From NCBI GenBank assembly GCA_963727465.1, contig CAVSGL010000004.1, positions 1 through 64,000 on the forward strand: 64,000 nucleotides of DNA, in the 5' to 3' direction. Source of the stretch: VRUE01 sp963727465 (GTDB lineage Bacteria > Actinomycetota > Thermoleophilia > Solirubrobacterales > 70-9). Below are positions 1 through 7,253 of the stretch, one piece after another. The position numbers were made by a program, and so were the translations under genes. Numbering within the stretch: position 1 is the stretch's first letter; the number at the start of each line of letters is the position of its first letter. Under the pieces are notes generated by a model. That model ran no database searches and was not told the DNA's origin. It worked only from the letters and a program-made list of their open reading frames with translations.

Positions 1-1123
1 TGCGGTGGGTCTCCTTCATCGCGTCGCGGTAGATGTCCTCCATCGCCACCCCCGCGTCGAACGACTCGCGGGCCCGCTGGGCGCCGTTGCGCTCGGGGAG
101 CCGCGGATCTATGCCGAGCGCCTCGCGAGCGGGCCTCGTCCACTCGAGCAGGCCCTCGAGCGCCGCCCGCGCCTCGACCTCCACCCCGCGCCGGAAGTCG
201 ATCATCCTGCCGCTCATCCCGTGGCGGATCGCCCGCCAGAGGTTCTCCTCGATCTCGCGGTCGCGCAGCGGCGTCCCGGCTCCGTCGTAGCCGTGCTCGT
301 CGTAGTCGAGCGCGGCCTGGGCGATGCAGGCGGCGATCAGCGCCGCCACGCCGAACGACTCCTCGCCGCGCGTCTGCGCGTCGCAGATCCGCACCTCGAC
401 GGTGCCGAAATCGTGGTGGGGGCGCACGCTCCACCAGAGCTGGGTCGACTCGACCACGGTCCCGGTCCGCTGTAGCGTCGCGACGAAGTCCGCGTAGCTG
501 TCCCAGTCGCCGAACGGGCTCGGCACCCCGCAGCGGGGAAAGGTCCGGGTGAAGATCTCGGTGCGCACCGTGTGCAGGCCGGTATCGCGGCGGTCGAGGA
601 AGGGCGAGTTGGCGGAGACCGCGAGCAGCAGCGGCAGCAGCTCGCGCAGCCAGTCGCAGACCGCGACCGCGCGGTCGGCGCCGCGCACGCCCATGTGGAC
701 GTGCAGGCTCCAGGTGTTGTTGCGCTGCGCGACCCAGCCGAGTTCGCTGCGCAGGCGGTTGTAGTGGGGCGTGTCGATGATCCGCTGGTCGAGGTAGCTC
801 GCCCAGGGATGGGTGCCCATCGCCGCCAGCCCCAGGCCCATCCGCTCGACCAGCTCGAACAGCCGCGCGCGCCGCGCGCGCTGCGCGTCCATCGCCGCGG
901 CGAAGCTCTCGCAGCGCCCCGAGCGGATCTCGATCTCCGAGGCGATCAGCTCCCCCGCCGCCGACGCGGCCAGGACCTCGTCCTCCTGACAGGCGGCGTA
1001 GACGTCCTCGAAGCGGTGCTCGAGCTCCAGCGTCGCCGGGTCGAGGATCGCGAACTCCTCCTCGAGGCCGATCGTGAAGTCGGTCGAGGACTCGAATCTC
1101 TCCCGAGCCAGATCGAGGTCCAT
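1..1123 (-). CDS. Carboxylate-amine ligase, YbdK/GCS2 family (C-terminus cut by window edge)
   Basis: Probable ATP-dependent ligase of the glutamate-cysteine ligase 2 (YbdK) family, which joins a carboxylate such as glutamate to an amine such as cysteine. I read the minus frame from the ATG at 1123: the N-terminus has GLEEEFAILDP, followed by NTWSLHVHMGV and, in the middle, HHDFGTVEVRICDAQT, all typical of the family. About 374 residues are visible with no stop; family members are usually near that size, so few residues are missing. It starts 4 nt after the rex stop and is probably in the same operon. A thiol-related role beside rex and a glutaredoxin would fit a redox theme, but the true substrate cannot be told from sequence. 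Confidence 0.85.
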   Translation of the reverse strand, partial: MDLDLARERFESSTDFTIGLEEEFAILDPATLELEHRFEDVYAACQEDEVLAASAAGELIASEIEIRSGRCESFAAAMDAQRARRARLFELVERMGLGLAAMGTHPWASYLDQRIIDTPHYNRLRSELGWVAQRNNTWSLHVHMGVRGADRAVAVCDWLRELLPLLLAVSANSPFLDRRDTGLHTVRTEIFTRTFPRCGVPSPFGDWDSYADFVATLQRTGTVVESTQLWWSVRPHHDFGTVEVRICDAQTRGEESFGVAALIAACIAQAALDYDEHGYDGAGTPLRDREIEENLWRAIRHGMSGRMIDFRRGVEVEARAALEGLLEWTRPAREALGIDPRLPERNGAQRARESFDAGVAMEDIYRDAMKETHR

Positions 1124-1127
1124 CTGG

Positions 1128-1769
1128 CTAGGTCAAGTAGAAATACAGCGCGTAGAGCAGGTCGACGGCGGGGCTGGACGTGTGCACCGTCACCTCCGGC
1201 GGCACCTGGAGCAGCTGCTCGGAGTAGTTGAAGATGATCTTCACGCCGGCCTCGACCAGGCGGTCGGCGACGGCCTGGGCGGCGTCGGCCGGCACGGCGA
1301 GCACGCCGACGACGATCTCCTGTTCGGCGACGATCGACTCCAGATCGGCGAAGTCGCGCACGGCGAGCTTGCCGACCTGTGTGCCGACCACCTCGGGGTT
1401 GATGTCGAACATCGCGACGACCTCGAAGCCGTGGTCGGCGAAGATGTCGGAGCTGGCGATCGCCTGGCCGAGGTTGCCGGCGCCGAAGAGGGCGATGTTG
1501 TGCTGACCGGAGGTGCGCAGGATCTTGCGGATCTCGCCGACCAGCGACTCGACGTTGTAGCCGACGCCGCGCTTGCCGAACTTGCCGAAGCCGGAGAGGT
1601 CGCGACGGATCTGGGTCGGGTTGATGTGCGTGTAGTCGGAGAGTTCCTGCGAGGAGATCGTCTCGCGGCCCATCTTGCGCGCCTGCGTGAGCACCTGTAG
1701 GTAGCGCGAGAGCCGTGCCGCGACGCCGAGCGAGAGGCGCTCGCCGTCAGCGATCAGGGCACCTGACAC
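1128..1769 (-). CDS. rex: Redox-sensing transcriptional repressor Rex
   Basis: NADH/NAD+-sensing repressor that releases DNA when NADH is high. A winged-helix domain carries HINPTQIRRDLSGFGKFGK, followed by the strict RGVGY motif and then a Rossmann domain with ALFGAGNLGQAI. The length (213 aa) fits the family. The frame is open to an ATG at 1799, which would overlap the upstream gene by 29 nt. I prefer the GTG at 1769 because GGAGG lies 8 nt before it and it starts just after the upstream stop codon. It sits between a glutaredoxin-like gene and a carboxylate-amine ligase gene. Whether it regulates this cluster cannot be seen; I did not find a clear Rex operator here. Confidence 0.92.
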   Translation of the reverse strand: MSGALIADGERLSLGVAARLSRYLQVLTQARKMGRETISSQELSDYTHINPTQIRRDLSGFGKFGKRGVGYNVESLVGEIRKILRTSGQHNIALFGAGNLGQAIASSDIFADHGFEVVAMFDINPEVVGTQVGKLAVRDFADLESIVAEQEIVVGVLAVPADAAQAVADRLVEAGVKIIFNYSEQLLQVPPEVTVHTSSPAVDLLYALYFYLT

Positions 1770-1770
1770 C

Positions 1771-2037
1771 TCAAGATCCTCCACCGCCGGGTCGATCATC
1801 GGCCACCACAGTATCGAGCCGCGCCCGAACGGAGGTTTGGTCGAGGACCAGCTCGGAGACGACCTCCCCGTTCAGCTCGAGCACCGGGATGCGCTCGAGC
1901 ATCGCCCGCAGCAGCGTCTCGTCGCTCTCGATGTCGACCTCGTGGAGCTCGAAGGCGTAGCCCTCGCGGTGCAGGGCGACGAGCTGCTCCAGCGCCTGCT
2001 CGCAGAGGTGGCAGCCCGGGCGCGTGTAGAGAATCAA
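1771..2037 (-). CDS. Glutaredoxin-like thioredoxin-fold protein
   Basis: Small thiol-disulfide exchange protein (88 aa). It opens with the beta strand LILYTRPGC and has a C-x-x-C active site (CHLC, Cys9 and Cys12), a second strand with ELHEVDIESD and the cis-proline region RIPVLELNGE. This is the glutaredoxin-like (DUF836/Grx) fold. The frame stays open upstream to 2133, but that would run 68 nt into tsaD. The TTG at 2037 is preceded by GGGAGG at an ideal distance of about 7 nt, so I choose it. Its stop lies just before the rex start, suggesting translational coupling. The electron donor and partner are unknown. Confidence 0.85.
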   Translation of the reverse strand: MILYTRPGCHLCEQALEQLVALHREGYAFELHEVDIESDETLLRAMLERIPVLELNGEVVSELVLDQTSVRARLDTVVADDRPGGGGS

Positions 2038-2065
2038 AGTCGCGCCTCCCTCGCGGCGCGAGGAA

Positions 2066-3094
2066 TCAGAGATGGACGCTTGCTCGGTCGGCGCTCCGCC
2101 GCTCCGTGGATCGTGGGAATGCATCGTAGGCAAGGTACTCGGGGTAGGCGAGCGATGGGGCGAAGCGGGCGGCGGAGGCGATCATCGCGGCGTTGTCGGT
2201 GCAGAGCCGCAGCGGCACCAGCTTCAGCCGCAGGCCGCGCTCCTCGCAGAGCGCGGCGACCGCCTCGCGCAGCGGGCCGTTGGCGGCGACGCCGCCGCCC
2301 AGCGCCACGGCCTCCCACTCGCCGCGTTTCAGGGCACGCTTCAGTTTCGCCGTCAGCTGCCCGACCGCCGCCGCCTGGAAGCTGGCGGCGAGGTCGGCGC
2401 GCCGCTCCGCAACTCCCTCGGGACCGAGGTCGCGGCAGAGGTAGACCAGCGCCGTCTTCAGGCCGCTGAAACTGAAGTCGAGCCCCGGGTCGCGGGCCAT
2501 CGCCACCGGCAGCTCGAACGCCTCCGGGTCGCCGTCCTCGGCCAGCCGCTGGAGCGCCGGGCCGCCGGGGAAGCCGAGGCCGAGCAGGCGGGCGACCTTG
2601 TCGAAGGCCTCGCCGGCGGCGTCGTCGAGCGTCTGCCCGAGCACCTCGTGCCCGGCGTGGTCGCGCACCCCCGCCAGCAGCGTGTGGCCGCCGCTGGCCA
2701 CGAGGCAGAGGAAGGGCGGCTCGAGCGGTTCGGGCGCGAGGAAGTTGGCGGCGACGTGCCCCTGGAGGTGGTCCACGGGGATCAGCGGCAGGCGCCGCGC
2801 CGCCGCGATCGCCTTAGCGGTGGAGAGCCCGACGAGCAGGGCGCCGATCAGCCCCGGCCCCGCGGTGACCGCAACCGACTCGATCTGCTCCAGCGAGACG
2901 TCCGCCTCGCGCAGCGCGGTCCGCACCACCGGCACGGCCAGCTCGAGGTGATGACGAGAGGCGACCTCGGGCACGATGCCGCCGAACTTCGCGTGCGCCT
3001 CGTCCTGCGAGGAGATCACGTTGGCGAGGATCTGGTCGCCGTCGACGACCGCGGCGCAGGTGTCGTCGCAGGAGGTCTCGATCGCCAGGATCAT
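2066..3094 (-). CDS. tsaD: tRNA N6-adenosine threonylcarbamoyltransferase TsaD
   Basis: Catalytic subunit that moves threonylcarbamoyl from TC-AMP to A37 of ANN-decoding tRNAs. The sequence begins ILAIETSCDDTC, has PEVASRHHLE and the metal-binding DHLQGHV, the ASGGHT loop, and near the C-terminus GGGVAANGPLR and LCTDNAAMIA. At 342 aa it is of normal length. It lies downstream of tsaB and rimI and is read in the same direction as tsaE, so all three Tsa partners sit in one minus-strand gene series. The start ATG at 3094 follows the rimI stop by 16 nt. Confidence 0.96.
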   Translation of the reverse strand: MILAIETSCDDTCAAVVDGDQILANVISSQDEAHAKFGGIVPEVASRHHLELAVPVVRTALREADVSLEQIESVAVTAGPGLIGALLVGLSTAKAIAAARRLPLIPVDHLQGHVAANFLAPEPLEPPFLCLVASGGHTLLAGVRDHAGHEVLGQTLDDAAGEAFDKVARLLGLGFPGGPALQRLAEDGDPEAFELPVAMARDPGLDFSFSGLKTALVYLCRDLGPEGVAERRADLAASFQAAAVGQLTAKLKRALKRGEWEAVALGGGVAANGPLREAVAALCEERGLRLKLVPLRLCTDNAAMIASAARFAPSLAYPEYLAYDAFPRSTERRSADRASVHL

Positions 3095-3110
3095 CGGTCG
3101 GGCCGGCTCC

Positions 3111-3581
3111 TCAATCGAGCCACATGATCAGGGCGTCCTCGCCGTTGTCCTGGTAGTAGCGGGGACGCACGCCGGCCGAGCGGAAGCCGAGCTTCTCGTA
3201 CATCGCGATCGCGTCGCGGTTGGAGACGCGCACCTCGAGCGTGAACGGCAGCTCGCCACCGGCCTCCTCGAGCAGCTGCGCGATCAGCCCGCTGGCGACG
3301 CCGCGGCGCCGCTGCTCCGGCGCGACCGCGACGTTCATCACGTGCCAGACGCGGTCGTAGCGCGAGCAGACCAGGTAGCCGAGCAGCTCGTCGCCGGCGG
3401 TGGCGGCGAGGCAGATGCCCGACGGCTTCGAGAGCTCGAGCACGAACATCGCCAGCGACCAGGGCGCCGGGAACGAGCGCCGCTCGATCGAGATCACCGC
3501 CGGCAGGTCGCTGTAGGCGAGCCGGCGCAGCGATCGATCGCCGCTCAGCTCACTCGGCCGCTTGGAGAGGGTCTCGCTCAC
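3111..3581 (-). CDS. rimI: Ribosomal-protein-alanine N-acetyltransferase RimI
   Basis: GNAT-fold acetyltransferase expected to acetylate the N-terminus of ribosomal protein S18. Seen: FPAPWSLAMF near residues 37-46, the acetyl-CoA loop VAPEQRRRGVASGL, then LEVRVSNRDAIAMYEKLGF and the terminal RPRYYQDNGEDALIMWL, all typical of RimI. At 156 aa the length is normal. It starts with GTG at 3581 and overlaps the end of tsaB by 32 nt; the tsaB-rimI-tsaD order is widespread in bacteria. The long overlap makes translational coupling likely. Confidence 0.93.
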   Translation of the reverse strand: MSETLSKRPSELSGDRSLRRLAYSDLPAVISIERRSFPAPWSLAMFVLELSKPSGICLAATAGDELLGYLVCSRYDRVWHVMNVAVAPEQRRRGVASGLIAQLLEEAGGELPFTLEVRVSNRDAIAMYEKLGFRSAGVRPRYYQDNGEDALIMWLD

Positions 3582-4251
3582 GCCACCGTTCCGCGTCGGG
3601 GGGTCTCAGGTAGATCGGGGCGATCGAGTCCGACTCGTCCTCGTCCGGGGCGGCGACCGCGAGAGCGCAGATGTGCCGCGCGGCGACGCGGTGGACGGGG
3701 TCGGCGTCGTCGGGTATCTCAACCGCCTCGCTCGTCAAGTGCTGACGAAATCGTACCGCGCCCGATCCGCCGCACAGCGCCGCCTGCGGCAGCTCGGCGA
3801 GCTGCTCGCCGAGCTGCTCGGGCGCGCTCAGCCGCGGCCCCCAGGAGCGCTCTCCGCCGGGCGCGTAGAGCGCCGCCGCGACCTCGCCCCGGCGGGCGTC
3901 GAGCACGGCGATCCGGGCGCGTTCGCCGGCCGCCTCGCCCAGTCCCCGCGCCAGCGCGTCGAGGGTGCCGACGCCGCTCAGCGGCAGTCCCCGGCTGAGG
4001 CCCAGCGCCCGCGCCGTCGCCAGGCCGACGCGCAGGCCGGTGAAGGAGCCCGGCCCGACGCCGACGGCGATCCGGCCGACCCCCGCCCAGCCGCCGGCCG
4101 CCTCGGCGGCCCGCTCGATCTCCGCGAGCAGCGCCGTCGTGTGCTGCGGCCCACCCTTCTCGGAGAGGCCGCGCAGGGCCTCGTAGAGCGGCTCCCCGCC
4201 GCGCGCCGCGGCGACCGCCGTGTCGGCGGTGGCGGTGTCGAAGCCGAGCAC
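3550..4251 (-). CDS. tsaB: tRNA threonylcarbamoyladenosine biosynthesis protein TsaB
   Basis: Non-catalytic partner that dimerises with TsaD in t6A synthesis. An ASKHA-fold protein (233 aa): N-terminal LGFDTATADTAVA, then GVGPGSFTGLRVGLATARAL, the best marker of the family, then IAVLDARRGEVAAALY. The start is a GTG at 4251, 14 nt after the stop of the small secreted protein gene. The C-terminal third is less conserved, as usual. Its 3-prime end overlaps rimI by 32 nt. Confidence 0.94.
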   Translation of the reverse strand: MLGFDTATADTAVAAARGGEPLYEALRGLSEKGGPQHTTALLAEIERAAEAAGGWAGVGRIAVGVGPGSFTGLRVGLATARALGLSRGLPLSGVGTLDALARGLGEAAGERARIAVLDARRGEVAAALYAPGGERSWGPRLSAPEQLGEQLAELPQAALCGGSGAVRFRQHLTSEAVEIPDDADPVHRVAARHICALAVAAPDEDESDSIAPIYLRPPDAERWRERDPLQAAE

Positions 4252-4264
4252 CGCCGCCGCGGGG

Positions 4265-4663
4265 TTACTTGCCGCCGCGCTTATGGCTGCGCTCGGGGAC
4301 GAAGAAGTAGAAGAGCCCGACCCGCTTGCCCTGCACGAACCACGTCACCTTGTGTTTGCCGGGGATGTTGGACGTGATCTTGTTCACGTAGAGCGTGCCC
4401 TGTTTCGCTTCCTGCTTGGGAGCGCAGAGGTTTTTCTTGGTCGGGAATTTGACGCAGACCGTGTAGAAGACGTCGCCCAGGTTGCTGCGGAAGAAGGCGC
4501 CCTTCTTGCGCGGCTTCTGGCAGATGTGGGACGGCTTCGCCTTCTGCGAGAGGCCGCAGGCGACGTAGTGCCTGAAAGCGGCTCGCTTCGCCGTGGCGGG
4601 CGAGGCACTGGCCAGCAGCGCGACTCCCAGCGCGATCACGGTCAGCGTCTTCAGTCCCTTCAT
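4265..4663 (-). CDS. Small secreted basic protein of unknown function
   Basis: 132 aa. Residues 1-25 form a clear Sec signal peptide (MKGLK, hydrophobic ALGVALLASA, then SPATA before KRAAF). The mature part is basic and contains four cysteines (VACGL, HICQK, YTVCVKF, NLCAPK), which could form two disulfides outside the cell. It ends in RSHKRGGK. I do not recognise a family. GGAGG lies about 9 nt before the ATG. It lies between tsaE and tsaB, in the same direction, and has its own promoter-like TAGCAT upstream (4700-4705), so it may be transcribed separately from the Tsa genes. Confidence 0.75.
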   Translation of the reverse strand: MKGLKTLTVIALGVALLASASPATAKRAAFRHYVACGLSQKAKPSHICQKPRKKGAFFRSNLGDVFYTVCVKFPTKKNLCAPKQEAKQGTLYVNKITSNIPGKHKVTWFVQGKRVGLFYFFVPERSHKRGGK

Positions 4664-4699
4664 CTGGCGAGATCCTCCATTCGGTTGCGTGAGCGGGCG

Positions 4700-4705
4700 A
4701 TGCTA
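4700..4705 (-). promoter_or_regulatory. Candidate -10 box of the small secreted protein gene
   Basis: On the minus strand the sequence reads TGTAGCAT, an extended -10-like box. It would give a leader of about 29 nt carrying the GGAGG site. No good -35 was identified. Confidence 0.4.
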
Positions 4706-4744
4706 CAGAGAGGCATCCCCGCAACATCCACTCCCGAAACACGC

Positions 4745-5185
4745 CTATCCGGGCGGGGATGCGCCGCCTGGCCCGCTCAGCTCGATTTTTCGGCGGCGCT
4801 CGCCGAGGTGGGCGATGCGAACGGCGATCACCCGCCGGCCGGCGAGTTGCGGCTCGGCCGCCGCCGGCCACTCGACGAAGCCGACCGAGGCCGGGTCGAG
4901 GTAGTCGTCGAGCAGCGCCGGGTCCTCGTCGCCGAGGCCGCCGAGGCGGTAGAGGTCGAGGTGGGACACGGGCAGGCGGCCGCCGTAGCGCTGCCCGATC
5001 GTGAAGGTCGGCGAGGTGACCGGGCCCTCGACGCCGAGCGCCCGGCAGGCGCCGCGGATCAGCGTCGTCTTGCCGGCGCCGAGATCGCCGCTGACCACGA
5101 CCACGTCGCCGGCGGCGAGGTCGGCGGCGATCTTCGCCCCGACCGCTTCGGTCTCGGCGGCCGAGCCGCTCTCGAGCGTCTCCAC
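4745..5185 (-). CDS. tsaE: tRNA threonylcarbamoyladenosine biosynthesis ATPase TsaE
   Basis: P-loop ATPase that drives turnover of the TsaBD complex. Seen: Walker A SGDLGAGKTTLIRG near residues 33-46, TSPTFTIGQRY, SHLDLYRLG and FVEWP, the standard TsaE signature set. The 146 aa length is normal. The start GTG at 5185 lies 5 nt after the stop of the uracil-DNA glycosylase gene, so the two are coupled. It is separated from tsaB by the small secreted protein gene, which is unusual for this operon. Confidence 0.94.
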   Translation of the reverse strand: METLESGSAAETEAVGAKIAADLAAGDVVVVSGDLGAGKTTLIRGACRALGVEGPVTSPTFTIGQRYGGRLPVSHLDLYRLGGLGDEDPALLDDYLDPASVGFVEWPAAAEPQLAGRRVIAVRIAHLGERRRKIELSGPGGASPPG

Positions 5186-5190
5186 CGCGC

Positions 5191-5886
5191 TCAGCCGAAG
5201 AAATCGAGCTGGTCGGCCGGATCCTCCGCCGGTGGCGCGGCGGCCTCCCCGTCGTCCCGCTCGGCTGCCTCGATCTCCTCTTCCAGCTCCTCGTCGCTCG
5301 CCGGCGGCGGGCCGGCGATCAGCTTCGGCAGCAGCTCGAAATCGGCGCGCAGCTGCTCCTTGACCGCGGGCGTGCGCAGCCCGGCGGCCGGGTGGAAGAG
5401 CGGCAGCAGAAAGACCGTGCGGCCGCCGAAGCTGTGCACCTGCGGAGTTCCCCGCACGCGCGTGATTCCGGCCGGGTTGCCGCTCAGCAGCTTCGTCGCG
5501 AAGTTGCCCAGGGTGCAGACGACGCGCGGCTCGATCAGCCGCACCTGCTCGAACAGGTACGGCTTGCAGGCCTCGATCTCCAGCGGCTGGGGGTCGCGGT
5601 TGCCGGGCGGGCGGCTCTTCAGCACGTTGGCGATGAAGACGTCGTCGCGCTCCAGGCCGATGCCTTCGAGCAGCTCGTTGAGCAGCTGGCCGGCGCGGCC
5701 GACGAACGGCAGCCCCTGGCGGTCCTCGTCGGCGCCCGGCGCCTCGCCGACGAACATCACCTCGGCGTCGGCGTCGCCGGCGCCGAAGACGGCCCTGGTC
5801 CGCGTCTCATGCAGCGGGCACCTCGTGCAGGCCTGGACTTCCTCGTAGAGGTCGACCAGCTCGGCGCGCCGCTCCTCGGCCGTCAT
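5191..5886 (-). CDS. udg: Uracil-DNA glycosylase, family 4 (Fe-S type)
   Basis: Removes uracil from DNA. Seen: CTRCPLHETRTRAVFG at the N-terminus with two of the four cluster cysteines, the catalytic motif GEAPGADEDRQG, the other cysteines in EIEACKPYL and PRVVCTLGN, and the C-terminal LFHPAA motif. The core ends near residue 180 and is followed by an acidic, disordered tail that ends in DQLDFFG, which resembles the bacterial sliding-clamp-binding pentapeptide. The ATG at 5886 is preceded by TAGCAT with a 7-nt gap, so it is probably a leaderless transcript; an upstream ATG at 5922 is less likely. Confidence 0.93.
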   Translation of the reverse strand: MTAEERRAELVDLYEEVQACTRCPLHETRTRAVFGAGDADAEVMFVGEAPGADEDRQGLPFVGRAGQLLNELLEGIGLERDDVFIANVLKSRPPGNRDPQPLEIEACKPYLFEQVRLIEPRVVCTLGNFATKLLSGNPAGITRVRGTPQVHSFGGRTVFLLPLFHPAAGLRTPAVKEQLRADFELLPKLIAGPPPASDEELEEEIEAAERDDGEAAAPPAEDPADQLDFFG

Positions 5887-5893
5887 CGGCGCA

Positions 5894-5899
5894 ATGCTA
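5894..5899 (-). promoter_or_regulatory. TANNNT -10 box for leaderless udg transcript
   Basis: Minus-strand TAGCAT ends 7 nt before the ATG at 5886. This spacing places transcription start at or next to the start codon. The same arrangement is seen at six other chromosomal genes here. Confidence 0.55.
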
Positions 5900-5903
5900 G
5901 CCG

Positions 5904-5949
5904 CGTATCCAACATTCACCACACCAGGGCTGGGTGAATATTGGATGCG
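5904..5949. repeat. 46-bp inverted repeat between panB and udg
   Basis: Arms 5904-5920 and 5933-5949 (17 nt each, two mismatches) around a 12-nt centre. It fills the gap before the panB stop. It may end or process the upstream transcript, or be one of the short palindromes scattered over this chromosome; it has no T-run. Confidence 0.6.
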
Positions 5950-5952
5950 TCG

Positions 5953-6855
5953 CTACAGCGGCTCCCACTCCCACGCCTGCTTGGATGAGAGGCCGTCCTT
6001 CTGCTCCATGTAGAGGCGGAACTTGGCCAGCTCTTCGGGGTCGATCCCGTAGACGTGCTCGGCGGCCGGGAAACGCTGCGAGCGCACCTCGTCGACGTAG
6101 CGGCCGACGCCCTCGACCATCGCCGCGTGGATCTCGGCGTAGCGCTTGACGAATTTGGGCGAGCGCCCGGTGGTGATCCCGAGCAGGTCGTGGTAGACGA
6201 GCACCTGGCCGGCGGTGGCCGGGCCGGCGCCGATGCCGATCGCCGGGATCTCGAGCTGCTCGGCGATCAGCTCCGCGATCGCCGCCGGCACCGCCTCGAA
6301 GACGACCGCGAAGCAGCCGACCGACTGCAACGCCAGGGCGTCCTCGAGCAGCTGGATCGCACCCTGCGCCGACTTGCCCTGGGTCCTGTAGCCGCCCAGC
6401 GCGGTGGCGGTCTGCGGAGTGAGGCCGACGTGGCCCATGACCGGGATGCCCGCCCGCACGATCGCCCGCGCGCGCTCGACCGAGGTTCCCCCCGCCTCGA
6501 GCTTGACCACCTGGCAGCCGGTCTCCTTGACCAGCCGCTGGGCGCTCTGCACGGCGAGCTCGTTGCTCGCCTCGTAGCTGCCCATCGGCATGTCGCCAAC
6601 CATCAGCGCGGTCTCGGTGCCGCGGCGGACGGCCTTGCCGAGGGTGATCATCTCCTCGATCGAGACCGGCTCGGTGCCCGAGTAGCCGAGCACGACCATC
6701 GCCGCGGTGTCGCCGACGAGGACGAGGTCTACCCCGGCCTCCTCGGCCACCCGGGCCGAGGGGTAGTCGTAGGCGGTGACCATGACGATCGGTTCGCCCG
6801 CCGCCTTCATCTCGGCCAGGCGCGGCAGGGTGACCGGCTTGCGCTCGGCGGGCAT
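5953..6855 (-). CDS. panB: 3-methyl-2-oxobutanoate hydroxymethyltransferase
   Basis: First committed step of pantothenate synthesis: moves a hydroxymethyl group from methylene-tetrahydrofolate to 2-oxoisovalerate. Seen: MVTAYDYPSARVAEEAGVD, LVGDTAAMVVLGY, MVGDMPMGSYE, KLEAGG, GHVGLTPQ and IGIGAGPATAGQVLVYHD. At 300 aa it is a normal length. The frame is open further upstream (to 7293), but the ATG at 6855 overlaps the panD stop by one base (TGATG), which fixes the start and shows coupling. Last gene of panC-panD-panB. Confidence 0.96.
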   Translation of the reverse strand: MPAERKPVTLPRLAEMKAAGEPIVMVTAYDYPSARVAEEAGVDLVLVGDTAAMVVLGYSGTEPVSIEEMITLGKAVRRGTETALMVGDMPMGSYEASNELAVQSAQRLVKETGCQVVKLEAGGTSVERARAIVRAGIPVMGHVGLTPQTATALGGYRTQGKSAQGAIQLLEDALALQSVGCFAVVFEAVPAAIAELIAEQLEIPAIGIGAGPATAGQVLVYHDLLGITTGRSPKFVKRYAEIHAAMVEGVGRYVDEVRSQRFPAAEHVYGIDPEELAKFRLYMEQKDGLSSKQAWEWEPL

Positions 6856-7253
6856 CAGGCGACCTCCACCGGCGCGGTCAGCAGCACCTCGGGGTGGCTG
6901 TCGACGGCGACCGGCGCGTTGTCGTCGTCGACGTGGACGACGACCGGCGCGTAGCTCTCCATGTCGCGCTCGTCGTAGGCGCCGAAGGAGGCGACGATGA
7001 TCTTGTGGCCCGGGCGGGTCAGGTGCGCGGCGGCGCCGTTGACCTGCATCGCCCCCGAGCCGGGCTCGCCGTCGATCACGTAGGTGACGAAGCGGGCGCC
7101 GTTGTCGATGTCCCAGACGTGGACCTGCTCGTTGGTGACCAGGTCCGCCTGCGCCATCAGCTCCGTGTCGACCGTGATCGAGCCGATGTAATCGACGTCG
7201 CAGTCGGTCACCGTAGCCCGGTGGATCTTCGACTTCAGCATCTGCCTCTGCAT
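6855..7253 (-). CDS. panD: Aspartate 1-decarboxylase precursor
   Basis: Makes beta-alanine from aspartate for pantothenate. The proenzyme cleaves itself at Gly-Ser in YIGSITVD (near residue 25) to form the pyruvoyl cofactor. MLKSKIHRATVT at the N-terminus and NGARFVTYVI and GAAAHLTRPGH further on match PanD. 132 aa, ordinary apart from a slightly extended C-terminus (HVDDDNAPVAVDSH...). The ATG at 7253 overlaps the panC stop (TAATG), and its stop overlaps the panB start. Confidence 0.96.
   Translation of the reverse strand: MQRQMLKSKIHRATVTDCDVDYIGSITVDTELMAQADLVTNEQVHVWDIDNGARFVTYVIDGEPGSGAMQVNGAAAHLTRPGHKIIVASFGAYDERDMESYAPVVVHVDDDNAPVAVDSHPEVLLTAPVEVA

Noticed and set aside
5..1231. Long plus-strand frames opposite the carboxylate-amine ligase and rex
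   Set aside because: Arg/Pro/Gly-rich translations without motifs; the minus frame carries clear enzyme motifs.
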